Shown here: in pieces, positions 9,222 through 16,221 of the stretch
Layout: each line of letters opens with the position of its first letter
Position numbering within the stretch: position 1 is the first letter of the stretch
NCBI GenBank assembly: GCA_903875575.1
Contig: CAIQWJ010000052.1
Location: 1-64,000, forward strand
Length of the DNA: 64,000 nucleotides
Source: an uncultured Acidobacteriia bacterium
Lineage (GTDB): Bacteria; Acidobacteriota; Terriglobia; Bryobacterales; Bryobacteraceae
Direction: 5' to 3'
Made by a program: the position numbers and the translations under genes
Notes under the pieces: generated by a model
Database searches by the model: none
Told to the model about the DNA's origin: nothing
Seen by the model: only the letters and a program-made list of their open reading frames with translations

Positions 9222-9782
9222 ATGGGTAGCACAGGGGAAACCAAAGGCACCTGCTATTTCGCACTGGTGTCCTACATTGACGGGCGTCTGGCCGAGTTTC
9301 TCAACCAGCTGCGGTTTGAATTGAAACCGGGTTGTGTCCTGCGATCCCACGTCACCGTATTGCCGCCCCGCCCCATCGACCTCAACATAGAAGAAAGCGT
9401 CCGCCAGATTGCGGCCGAAGCCAGCGATTCGCACAGCTTTACCATCGAGTTGGGCCCTGTGGCTGTTTTCGAAAGATCGAGTGTCGTCTATCTTTCGTTA
9501 AGCACCGGCGTGAATGAGCTCCACGCTCTGCATGAGAATCTCAACTCGGGCCAACTGGAATACGATGGCCCGTTCCCGTACCATCCGCACATCACGCTGG
9601 CGCAGGATCTGACCCCGGAAGAGGCGCAATCACTCGCAGTTATTGCCCGCGAACGATGGGCGGAATACACCGGACCACGCAGTTTTTCCGTGGATACGCT
9701 TTCCTTCGTCCGCAGCAACTGCCCCGGCGTGTGGAGCGATCTCGCCTTCGTCGATCTGCTGCAACCCGTTGCCGTCGAGTAA
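9222..9782 (+). CDS. 2H phosphoesterase (2'-5' RNA ligase-like)
   Basis: A 186-aa protein with the two HxT/S motifs that define the 2H phosphoesterase superfamily: SHVTVLPPRP in the first half and YHPHITLAQDL in the second. The length matches the LigT/ThpR group. Members hydrolyse or ligate 2'-5' or cyclic phosphodiesters in RNA or nucleotides; the substrate here cannot be read from sequence. The start at 9222 was chosen because TTGGAG lies 5 nt before it. The open frame extends further upstream with no motif. It is divergent from the acyltransferase. Confidence 0.8.
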   Translation: MGSTGETKGTCYFALVSYIDGRLAEFLNQLRFELKPGCVLRSHVTVLPPRPIDLNIEESVRQIAAEASDSHSFTIELGPVAVFERSSVVYLSLSTGVNELHALHENLNSGQLEYDGPFPYHPHITLAQDLTPEEAQSLAVIARERWAEYTGPRSFSVDTLSFVRSNCPGVWSDLAFVDLLQPVAVE

Positions 9783-9844
9783 GCCGCCTCTCCCTCATTC
9801 CGGAAACGGACCGCGCTCCGCCCCCTGATCTTTAGTATATTAAA

Positions 9845-9862
9845 CAGGATCGGAACATCCTG
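9845..9862. other. Stem-loop in the mscS leader
   Basis: CAGGAT-CGGAAC-ATCCTG forms a 6-bp stem just upstream of the ribosome-binding site (TGAGGA, from 9861) and 10 nt before the mscS ATG. The stem shares its last bases with the Shine-Dalgarno sequence. It might modulate initiation. Confidence 0.35.
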
Positions 9863-9871
9863 AGGATAATT

Positions 9872-10690
9872 ATGAACCTGGACAACATCGTAAGAATCGC
9901 TGAAACAACACTGACCGGAGTGGGCCTGAGGGTCCTTGGGGCTATCGTTCTTTACATCGTTGGCCGCTGGCTGATCACGTTTGCGGTTGGCCTTGTGCAA
10001 AAAGGCCTGACCCGTCAGAAGCTGGAGCCCACCCTGCTCCGCTTCATCGGCAACACGATCTCGGTCGTTCTCAATATCACGCTGGTGCTGGCGATCCTTG
10101 GCTACTTCGGAGTCCAGACCACGAGTTTCGCCGCGCTGCTGGCAGGCGCTGGGCTTGCGATTGGTTCCGCGTGGGGAGGTCTGCTGGCCAACTTCGCCGC
10201 CGGCATCTTTTTGGTGGTGTTGCGGCCTTTTAAAGTGGGAGATTTCATTTCCGCCGGCGGCACCACGGGCACGGTGGAAGAAGTTGGCCTGTTCGTGACG
10301 ACCATCGACACACCGGACAACGTCCGCACGTTTGTCGGCAACAACAAGCTGTTTTCCGACAACATTCAGAACTTCTCCACCAACTCCTACCGGCGGGTGG
10401 ATCTCACCGCGCAGATTTCCGGCGCGGCCGACCCCAAACAGGTCATCGCGGCACTCAAGGCGCGCATTCGTCAGATTCCCAACGTGGTGGCAAAACCAGA
10501 GCCCGACGTCGTGATCGGCACGTTTACCGCCGTTGGCCCGGTACTCTCGATTCGTCCGTACACGAATAACGATTTCTACTGGCAGGTTTATTTCGATACC
10601 AATCTCGCGATACGCGAAGTCCTGGGCGACGGTGCGTTCCCCGCCCCCATGCCGGTCTTCGGTATCCAGCAGATTGAGCCGAAAGCGTAG
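9872..10690 (+). CDS. Small-conductance mechanosensitive channel (MscS family)
   Basis: A 272-aa inner-membrane channel that opens under membrane tension to release solutes on hypo-osmotic shock. Three N-terminal helices are visible. The third carries the glycine/alanine-rich pore pattern FAALLAGAGLAIGSAWGGLL, then LANFAAGIFLVVLRPFKVGD, which leads into the beta domain (GTTGTVEEVGLFVTTIDTPD). These are diagnostic of MscS. The length is close to E. coli MscS (286 aa). The ATG has GAGG 6 nt upstream. It stands alone, followed by a stem-loop. Confidence 0.93.
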   Translation: MNLDNIVRIAETTLTGVGLRVLGAIVLYIVGRWLITFAVGLVQKGLTRQKLEPTLLRFIGNTISVVLNITLVLAILGYFGVQTTSFAALLAGAGLAIGSAWGGLLANFAAGIFLVVLRPFKVGDFISAGGTTGTVEEVGLFVTTIDTPDNVRTFVGNNKLFSDNIQNFSTNSYRRVDLTAQISGAADPKQVIAALKARIRQIPNVVAKPEPDVVIGTFTAVGPVLSIRPYTNNDFYWQVYFDTNLAIREVLGDGAFPAPMPVFGIQQIEPKA

Positions 10691-10700
10691 CGCGGCAGGG

Positions 10701-10721
10701 GATTTCGGCCAATCCGAAATC
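10701..10721. terminator. Stem-loop after mscS (possible terminator)
   Basis: GATTTCGG-CCAAT-CCGAAATC is a perfect 8-bp inverted repeat 10 nt past the mscS stop. No T-run follows, so intrinsic termination is doubtful. Confidence 0.3.
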
Positions 10722-10755
10722 GTTCCGGCGACGTAGTCATTTCTGAAGTCGCCTG

Positions 10756-13038
10756 ATGACCCGCAAGCTTTACATCCTGCCCCTGCTGTTCAGCGCAGCC
10801 CTGGGCCTGAGCGCCCAGACACTGGAACTGACCGGGCAGGTGACGGACCCTCAGGGCCGCACCGTCGCAGGCGCGGCGGTTCACCTGCGGCGAGGCGCAA
10901 CGGATCTGGGTCTTGCGAAGACGGATGCCGACGGCCATTTCTCTTTCAGGGGTCTTTCCCCGGACGATTATCTTCTTGCGGCCGAGGCTCCCGGCTTTAC
11001 CAGAATCTCCCGCCAACTGCGCTTTCCCGCTGTGAACAGCACCGGCGACCTTCAGTTCCAGCAGGTTTCCGCGCAAACGCAAAGCCTGGTCATCACGGCG
11101 AAGACGCTGGAGCCCGCCATCGACCTTCGCAACTCCGAAGTCTTCAACCGTACTCTCTTCACCCGTGACGACCAGGTTTTTCAGCAACTCGATGCCGGCA
11201 TCAACGCGGGCCAGCATGAAGGCGGCGGTAAATCGCTGGAGATCCGCCGCTTCGGTTTCAATCTCGATCACGGCGGCGTCAACGGCGGCCTCAAGGTTCT
11301 GCTCGACGACGTGCAGCAGAATCAGGGAACTCAAGGGCACGGCCAGGGCTACCTCGGCTCATTGAAATCGCTGAGCCCAGAATTGATTCAGGACGCCACC
11401 ATCATCAATGGCCCGTTCAGCGCCGAATATGGAGACTTCAGCGGTCTCGGTGTCGTCCACATTCGCCAACGCGAGTCCATGCCGGATCCGTTCACCGCGC
11501 GGCTCGAAGGCGGCAACTACGATACCGGGCGCGGCTTCTTCGCTTACAGCCCGAACGCCGCCAAAGTGGATTCCTACATCGCTTATGACGGGTCTTACGC
11601 AGACGGGCCGTTCATCAATGCCGGCCGCTACCGCCGCGACAATATCAACGCGAACTACAGCCGCGCGCTGTCGGAGAAAACGAAGATCGGTTTCCGGTTT
11701 ATCTTCGGCCGCAATGATTTTTATTCATCCGGCCAGATTCCGCTTGATCTGGTCGCAGCCGGCACTCTCGACCGCTTCGGTTATATCGATCCTTCCGATG
11801 GCGGCCGCGTCAAACTGGGCACTCTCTCCGCTTACTACAGCACGGTGCGGAAGAACGGCGACACCCTGCGTGTGGATGGTTTCGTCGGCCGGTCGCTGTT
11901 TGACCTGTATTCGAACTTCACTTACTTCCTGAATGATCCCGTCAATGGCGATGCCTTCCAGCAGCACGATTCGCGGCTGCAGCAGGGAGCGAACGCGCAG
12001 TACACCCACGTTCACAAGCTGGCCGGCGCGCTCGCCACCTTCACGGCGGGAAGTAACTTTCACGATAACCAGATCAACGTGGGCCTCTACCCACGCGAGG
12101 GTCGCACGCCCACCGGCGTGACCACGCGGGCGCATGCGCACGTCACCAACGAAGCCGGCTACGGTCAGGAAACGGTCAGCCTCTGGAACGGACGCGTGAT
12201 TCTGGGCGCGGGCCTTCGCTTTGACGAATTTCGTTACAGCGTGCTCGATCTGGTCAATCCGGCAGATAGCGGCACAAAGCCTGCAGGACGCTGGCAGGGC
12301 AAGGGCAGCATCGCTTACACGCCCTCGCACCGCGCGCCCGTGACGTTCCACGCTAATTACGGCCGGGGCATTAACAGCATCGACGCGCGCGGCGTGGTGC
12401 AGCAACCGGACCAGCCGCGTCTGGCCACGACGGACTTCTATCAGGTGGGCACTGCATCGAACTTCCGCCGGCTCTCTATCAGTACCGACGCGTTTCTGAT
12501 CAACCACTCGAACGAGCAGGTTTACATTCCGGACGATGGCAGCTTTGAGTTCAAAGGCCCCAGCCGCTCTTACGGCTATGAGGCCAAAGCGTCTGTGGAA
12601 CTGACCCACCATGTTTCCGTGAATGGCGGGCTGACAAAGATCGGCAACTCTTACTTCCTGGGCGGCGATCACCGCGTGTATGTGGACAGCGCGCCGCATT
12701 TTGTCGCTAACGCCGCGCTGACGGTGGCTGCATGGAATGGCTGGAGCGGTTCGCTGCGTATGCGCGCCATCAACCACTATCGCCTCGATGGCGACAATCC
12801 CTCCATCTTTGCCTCCGGTCACACGGTGCTGGATATGGGGGTTTCGAAGCAAGTGAGCCATCGTGTGGAACTGAGTCTCGCGCTCGATAATCTGACGAAC
12901 CGCGATTACTACGAAACGCAGAACTATTTCGAATCCCGCGTCTCTCCGGATGCACCTGCAATCGCGCGAATCCATGCGACGCCGGCGTATCCGTTCAGCG
13001 CGGTTTTAGGCATGACGATGCGCTTCGGCGGCAGGTGA
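10756..13038 (+). CDS. TonB-dependent receptor with N-terminal carboxypeptidase-regulatory domain
   Basis: A 760-aa outer-membrane receptor. A signal peptide (LLFSAALGLSAQ, cut near residue 21) is followed by a carboxypeptidase-regulatory-like beta-sandwich (LTGQVTDPQGRTVAGAAVHL, about residues 25-105). Next comes a plug domain (about 115-240, with IINGPFSAEYGDFSGLGVVH), then a long beta barrel ending in an aromatic-rich strand (MTMRFGGR). This build is greatly expanded in Acidobacteria and Bacteroidetes for uptake of large or chelated substrates. No canonical TonB box stands out. The ligand is unknown, and the neighbours (mscS, DUF3738, GH99-like) do not settle it. Confidence 0.87.
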   Translation: MTRKLYILPLLFSAALGLSAQTLELTGQVTDPQGRTVAGAAVHLRRGATDLGLAKTDADGHFSFRGLSPDDYLLAAEAPGFTRISRQLRFPAVNSTGDLQFQQVSAQTQSLVITAKTLEPAIDLRNSEVFNRTLFTRDDQVFQQLDAGINAGQHEGGGKSLEIRRFGFNLDHGGVNGGLKVLLDDVQQNQGTQGHGQGYLGSLKSLSPELIQDATIINGPFSAEYGDFSGLGVVHIRQRESMPDPFTARLEGGNYDTGRGFFAYSPNAAKVDSYIAYDGSYADGPFINAGRYRRDNINANYSRALSEKTKIGFRFIFGRNDFYSSGQIPLDLVAAGTLDRFGYIDPSDGGRVKLGTLSAYYSTVRKNGDTLRVDGFVGRSLFDLYSNFTYFLNDPVNGDAFQQHDSRLQQGANAQYTHVHKLAGALATFTAGSNFHDNQINVGLYPREGRTPTGVTTRAHAHVTNEAGYGQETVSLWNGRVILGAGLRFDEFRYSVLDLVNPADSGTKPAGRWQGKGSIAYTPSHRAPVTFHANYGRGINSIDARGVVQQPDQPRLATTDFYQVGTASNFRRLSISTDAFLINHSNEQVYIPDDGSFEFKGPSRSYGYEAKASVELTHHVSVNGGLTKIGNSYFLGGDHRVYVDSAPHFVANAALTVAAWNGWSGSLRMRAINHYRLDGDNPSIFASGHTVLDMGVSKQVSHRVELSLALDNLTNRDYYETQNYFESRVSPDAPAIARIHATPAYPFSAVLGMTMRFGGR

Positions 13039-13069
13039 GGATGCCGGACAAAGAGTTTTCACCTGTCCG

Positions 13070-13804
13070 TCAATTGGACGAAGGCTTCTCCACCTGATCG
13101 ATTACAACAATCTCCACCTGCCGTCTCGTCGAAACCAACCGAAGCCCGAGCGGCTGCAGCGCGGCAAAAATGGATGGGCCGGCGGCGTCCGGTGCCTGGT
13201 CGGGCGTCCATCGCAGGTCGAAATCGAATTCTCCCTGTACTCCTGTCGCGTCCACAACGGGCCGGCCAACCTGCCGGGCCAGCGAGGCAGCGAAGTCCGG
13301 CAACGATAACCGGGTCGCCCGGAGCGTCACCGTTCCCGAACCGGAATTCGTGCTCATCGAGGGCTCGCCCCCGCCGGTATGCGGACGAAGCCTGAGACCG
13401 TCTTTCGCCGTCTCCAGCGTGAACACCGTCTCTTCTTTGGCGTTACGGTGATACCTTAGCCGGAACCGGTCTTCGAGCAACTGCAACATCAGGGCCTGAA
13501 TGTTGGTGCGGTCGATTTCGATTCCACCTGCCGTCCTGGCATTGATGTCATAGCTCACGGAATCCACCCACCCCGGTATTCCGGAAATCCTTTGGTCTTC
13601 AATGGCGAAAGCATTGCGGATCAGCTTTCGGATCCCGACGTTACTCCCGACAAACCTTCCGCCGGGCAGGACCTTCGTGTCCGAACTCTCGGAATTTGGA
13701 TCCGACAGGAATACATGCGGTCGGATCGAAGCAACCTCAAACGCGGGCGACTGCGCGAGGCAGACAGCAACCGACGCGACGGCAAAGACGAGCGGACGGA
13801 ACAT
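13070..13804 (-). CDS. DUF3738 (TIGR03435) secreted protein
   Basis: A 244-aa member of the DUF3738/TIGR03435 family, which is strongly expanded in Solibacter and relatives and has no established function. After a signal peptide (FAVASVAVCLA) come the family marks: FEVASIRPH at the mature N-terminus, a PGGRFVGSNVGIRKLIRNAF segment, ISGIPGWVDSVSYDINAR, LLEDRFRLRYHRNAKE, and a C-terminal GEFDFDLRWTPD. I chose the ATG at 13804 because it leaves a compact signal peptide; a GTG at 13828 is the alternative. It is convergent with the TonB receptor. Related family members sit beside or fused to M56 peptidases, and here a BlaI/M56 locus lies 2.7 kb away. Confidence 0.9.
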   Translation of the reverse strand: MFRPLVFAVASVAVCLAQSPAFEVASIRPHVFLSDPNSESSDTKVLPGGRFVGSNVGIRKLIRNAFAIEDQRISGIPGWVDSVSYDINARTAGGIEIDRTNIQALMLQLLEDRFRLRYHRNAKEETVFTLETAKDGLRLRPHTGGGEPSMSTNSGSGTVTLRATRLSLPDFAASLARQVGRPVVDATGVQGEFDFDLRWTPDQAPDAAGPSIFAALQPLGLRLVSTRRQVEIVVIDQVEKPSSN

Positions 13805-13889
13805 GAAACCTGATACGAACGTTGCCACCGGGAAAGTTCACAAGAAGCGGCACCTGCGCGTTGATACGATGGCGTTGCGCCGCCATAAC

Positions 13890-15170
13890 ATGAGTACTTT
13901 CGTTTACGCCCGCGTTTTCCTCACCCTTACGTTTGCCGCCATCACCCTCCGCGCCGCCGACGTGGTTGACCCTTCGACGCTCGACCACAAAGTCCTCATC
14001 GGCTACCAGGGCTGGTTCACTTGCCCCTCCGACGGTTCCGGCCGCTGGAGCCACTGGTCACGCGGTGTTCCCACTCCCGCCACGCTCACCGTGGAACTAT
14101 TCCCGGATACCACCGAACTCGGCCCTGATGAACGCTGCGAGATTCCGGGCATGACGATAGCAGGCAAGCCCGCCTACCTCTTCTCCCCGCGCAATCCGAA
14201 AACCGTCAGCCGTCACTTCCAGTGGATGAAGCAATACGGGCTCGATGGCGTCCTGGTCCAGCGCTTCGTCGGCGAAATCCGCCGCAAGCGGCAGGATGGC
14301 GATGTCGTCCTGAAGAACATCATGCGGGCCGCTGCCGAATCGGGCCGCACGTTCGCTATTGAATACGACATCTCCGGCGGCAATCCCGACACGTTCGCAC
14401 AGACCATCGAAGACGACTGGCGCTACCTGGTCGACGAACTCAAGGTAACTTCCCACCCCAACTATCAGCGCCATGCCGGAAAGCCCGTGGTTTCCATCTG
14501 GGGCATGGGACTCGGCGATGGCAACGCGCATCCGCCCGCCGATCCGAAGGCCGCGCTCGAAATCATCGCGTGGTTCAAGTCAGGTGCCGCAGCGAAGTAT
14601 CAGGCCACCTATATGGGAGGCACGCCCGCACACTGGTCTTCCCTCACCGCCGATGCGCGCAGCGACCCCGCCTGGGCCGGTGTCTACGCCGCCATGGACG
14701 TCGTGCAGCCGTGGAACGTGGGCAGATACGGCACCCTTGCCGCCGTGGATAAGTGGAAGGACGACGTGCTCGCGCCTGATATCAAAACCGCTGCGGCCAA
14801 TCACCAGATCTATATGCCAGTCGTGTTCCCTGGCTTCTCATGGCATAACCTGAAACCGGGCGCGAAGGAAAACCAGATCCCGCGTCTGGGCGGTGAATTC
14901 CTGTGGCGTCAGGCTTACAACGCGAAGGTGGCTGGAGCGACGGTCCTCAAGATTGCGATGTTTGATGAAGTCGACGAAGGCACCGCGATTCTGAAAGCCG
15001 TGCCACACCGTAATCAGGCTCCCGACCAGGGCTATTGGCTCACGCTCGACGCTGATGGGAAGGAACTCCCGAACGACTGGTATCTGCGGCTGGCGGGCGA
15101 GATCACGCGGATGTTTCATGGGGAACTGGAGCCCAGCCCGAAGCTGCCGAAACTCACTCCAGTTAAGTAG
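13890..15170 (+). CDS. Secreted GH99/GH71-like glycoside hydrolase
   Basis: A 426-aa secreted protein. A signal peptide (VFLTLTFAAITLRA) is followed by VLIGYQGWFTCPSDGSG, the start of the GH99/GH71-like TIM barrel. Further family segments are FQWMKQYGLDGVLVQRF, FAIEYDISGG, GKPVVSIWGMGLGD, MDVVQPWNVGRYG and KIAMFDEVDEGTA. Relatives act on alpha-mannans or alpha-glucans, or are annotated as xylosidase/arabinosidase; the exact bond is not predictable here. The frame is open far upstream, but the ATG at 13890 places the signal peptide correctly. It runs divergent from the DUF3738 gene. Confidence 0.8.
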   Translation: MSTFVYARVFLTLTFAAITLRAADVVDPSTLDHKVLIGYQGWFTCPSDGSGRWSHWSRGVPTPATLTVELFPDTTELGPDERCEIPGMTIAGKPAYLFSPRNPKTVSRHFQWMKQYGLDGVLVQRFVGEIRRKRQDGDVVLKNIMRAAAESGRTFAIEYDISGGNPDTFAQTIEDDWRYLVDELKVTSHPNYQRHAGKPVVSIWGMGLGDGNAHPPADPKAALEIIAWFKSGAAAKYQATYMGGTPAHWSSLTADARSDPAWAGVYAAMDVVQPWNVGRYGTLAAVDKWKDDVLAPDIKTAAANHQIYMPVVFPGFSWHNLKPGAKENQIPRLGGEFLWRQAYNAKVAGATVLKIAMFDEVDEGTAILKAVPHRNQAPDQGYWLTLDADGKELPNDWYLRLAGEITRMFHGELEPSPKLPKLTPVK

Positions 15171-15263
15171 TAGTTTTTCACCCCCTGCGAATAGGCAATT
15201 CGCACAATTCTTCAGCATTTGCTATTCGCGCTTCTCCTCGCTGGTGGTCAGCTTGAAACCGGG

Positions 15264-15692
15264 TCAATTGAGAGTTTGATGAACGAAGATTCTCCAATTC
15301 GGTGATTTAGTGACGCTCTCGTTCACTAAGACAAACACTTCAGAATGCAGACCCGTGATCCCCGTATCGGGGTGGTACTGACATGAGACCCGCACTGTGG
15401 CGATATCCGGACCCGGAAACTCGATGGCATTAATTGTGCGATCCACATGCCCTGTAATACCGTTCCATAACTTGGCCAGGTTTGCCCTCCCACGGACCCT
15501 GGTCAACTCGTCGTTTTGAATCCACTCCCCGTCTTCTGTGTACAACGCCGCGACCGAGTTGCCGTCATGGGCGTTTCTGGCGTCTCCGAATGTCTTGATG
15601 AAGGCGCGGATCGCGTCTTCTCTGTTGGCCGGTGTCTGAGCGTGCCCTGCAAGAACAGTGAAGGCCAGGAGGGCGACGATGAGTCTTTGCAT
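15264..15692 (-). CDS. Secreted SnoaL/DUF4440-like protein
   Basis: A 142-aa protein with a clear signal peptide (LIVALLAFTVLAGHAQ). The NTF2-like cone fold follows: REDAIRAFIKTFGDARNAHD, AALYTEDGEWI, RGRANLAKLW and a final strand WRIFVHQTLN. This matches the SnoaL/DUF4440 group, small proteins that bind hydrophobic ligands or act as simple enzymes. No catalytic function can be assigned. It is a stand-alone gene convergent with the GH99-like gene. Confidence 0.75.
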   Translation of the reverse strand: MQRLIVALLAFTVLAGHAQTPANREDAIRAFIKTFGDARNAHDGNSVAALYTEDGEWIQNDELTRVRGRANLAKLWNGITGHVDRTINAIEFPGPDIATVRVSCQYHPDTGITGLHSEVFVLVNESVTKSPNWRIFVHQTLN

Positions 15693-15796
15693 ACGCGACA
15701 GTCCTCTCGTTCCATGATCCTATCACTTTTTCGTGTGGCACAACTTCCCAAGGCAGGCATGAGTAATCGGCCCGCCGCCCCCGTTCCATTTTTTTC

Positions 15797-15825
15797 TTGA
15801 CTTGACGATAAACATCGTCAATAAT
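15797..15825 (+). promoter_or_regulatory. Promoter of the blaI-like operon
   Basis: TTGACT (-35, 15797-15802), a 17-nt spacer and AATAAT (-10, 15820-15825). The predicted start site is about 7 nt downstream, at or next to the ATG at 15832, so the message is probably leaderless. The palindromic operator fills the spacer. Confidence 0.6.
15802..15821. promoter_or_regulatory. Candidate BlaI-family operator
   Basis: TTGACGAT-AAAC-ATCGTCAA is a perfect 8-bp inverted repeat with a 4-nt centre, lying between the -35 and -10 boxes. A dimeric winged-helix repressor of the BlaI/MecI type bound here would block RNA polymerase. The half-site differs from the staphylococcal TACA/TGTA type. Confidence 0.7.
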
Positions 15826-15831
15826 AACCCC

Positions 15832-16221
15832 ATGACGCTCGATGACCGTCCCCGCCCCACCGAAGCCGAGCTCATCATCCTCCGCGTCCTTTGGGATCAC
15901 GGCCCTCTCTCTGTCCGCGCCGTCCTCCGCATCCTCAACCTCGAAAAACCCTTCGGCTACACCAATATCCTCAAGACCATGCAGGTCATGACCGACAAAG
16001 GACTGCTGCTCCGCGATGAATCCTGCCGGCCTCAGATCTACCGCACCCGCGACTCCCGCGACCAAACGCAAAGCCAGCTCCTTCGCCACATGGTGGAACG
16101 CGCCTTCGGGGGTTCCACCCGCGCTATGGTTCTCCACGCGCTCTCCGACCAAAAATCCTCCGACGCGGATCTCGCGGAAATCGAAGCACTGCTGGACAAA
16201 CTCGAAGGAGCGAAGAAATGA
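15832..16221 (+). CDS. BlaI/MecI-family transcriptional repressor
   Basis: A 129-aa winged-helix repressor. It has the family's opening PTEAELIILRVLWDHGPLSVR, the recognition region YTNILKTMQVMTDKGLL, and the wing with the QIYRTRD motif. The acidic C-terminal helix bundle is used for dimerisation. In the beta-lactamase paradigm the partner M56 peptidase triggers cleavage of the repressor. The gene overlaps the M56 gene by 4 nt, so the pair forms one regulatory unit. The ATG at 15832 follows the operator directly with no Shine-Dalgarno sequence. No beta-lactamase is encoded nearby. Confidence 0.92.
   Translation: MTLDDRPRPTEAELIILRVLWDHGPLSVRAVLRILNLEKPFGYTNILKTMQVMTDKGLLLRDESCRPQIYRTRDSRDQTQSQLLRHMVERAFGGSTRAMVLHALSDQKSSDADLAEIEALLDKLEGAKK

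Noticed and set aside
9029-9250. Longer N-terminus of the acyltransferase from an ATG at 9250
   Set aside because: It would overlap the divergent 2H phosphoesterase start, adds a Pro/Ala-rich stretch unlike the family, and leaves no promoter space.
15832-16221. BlaI locus as an antibiotic-resistance operon
   Set aside because: No beta-lactamase or PBP gene is nearby, and the M56 protein has no penicillin-binding sensor domain.
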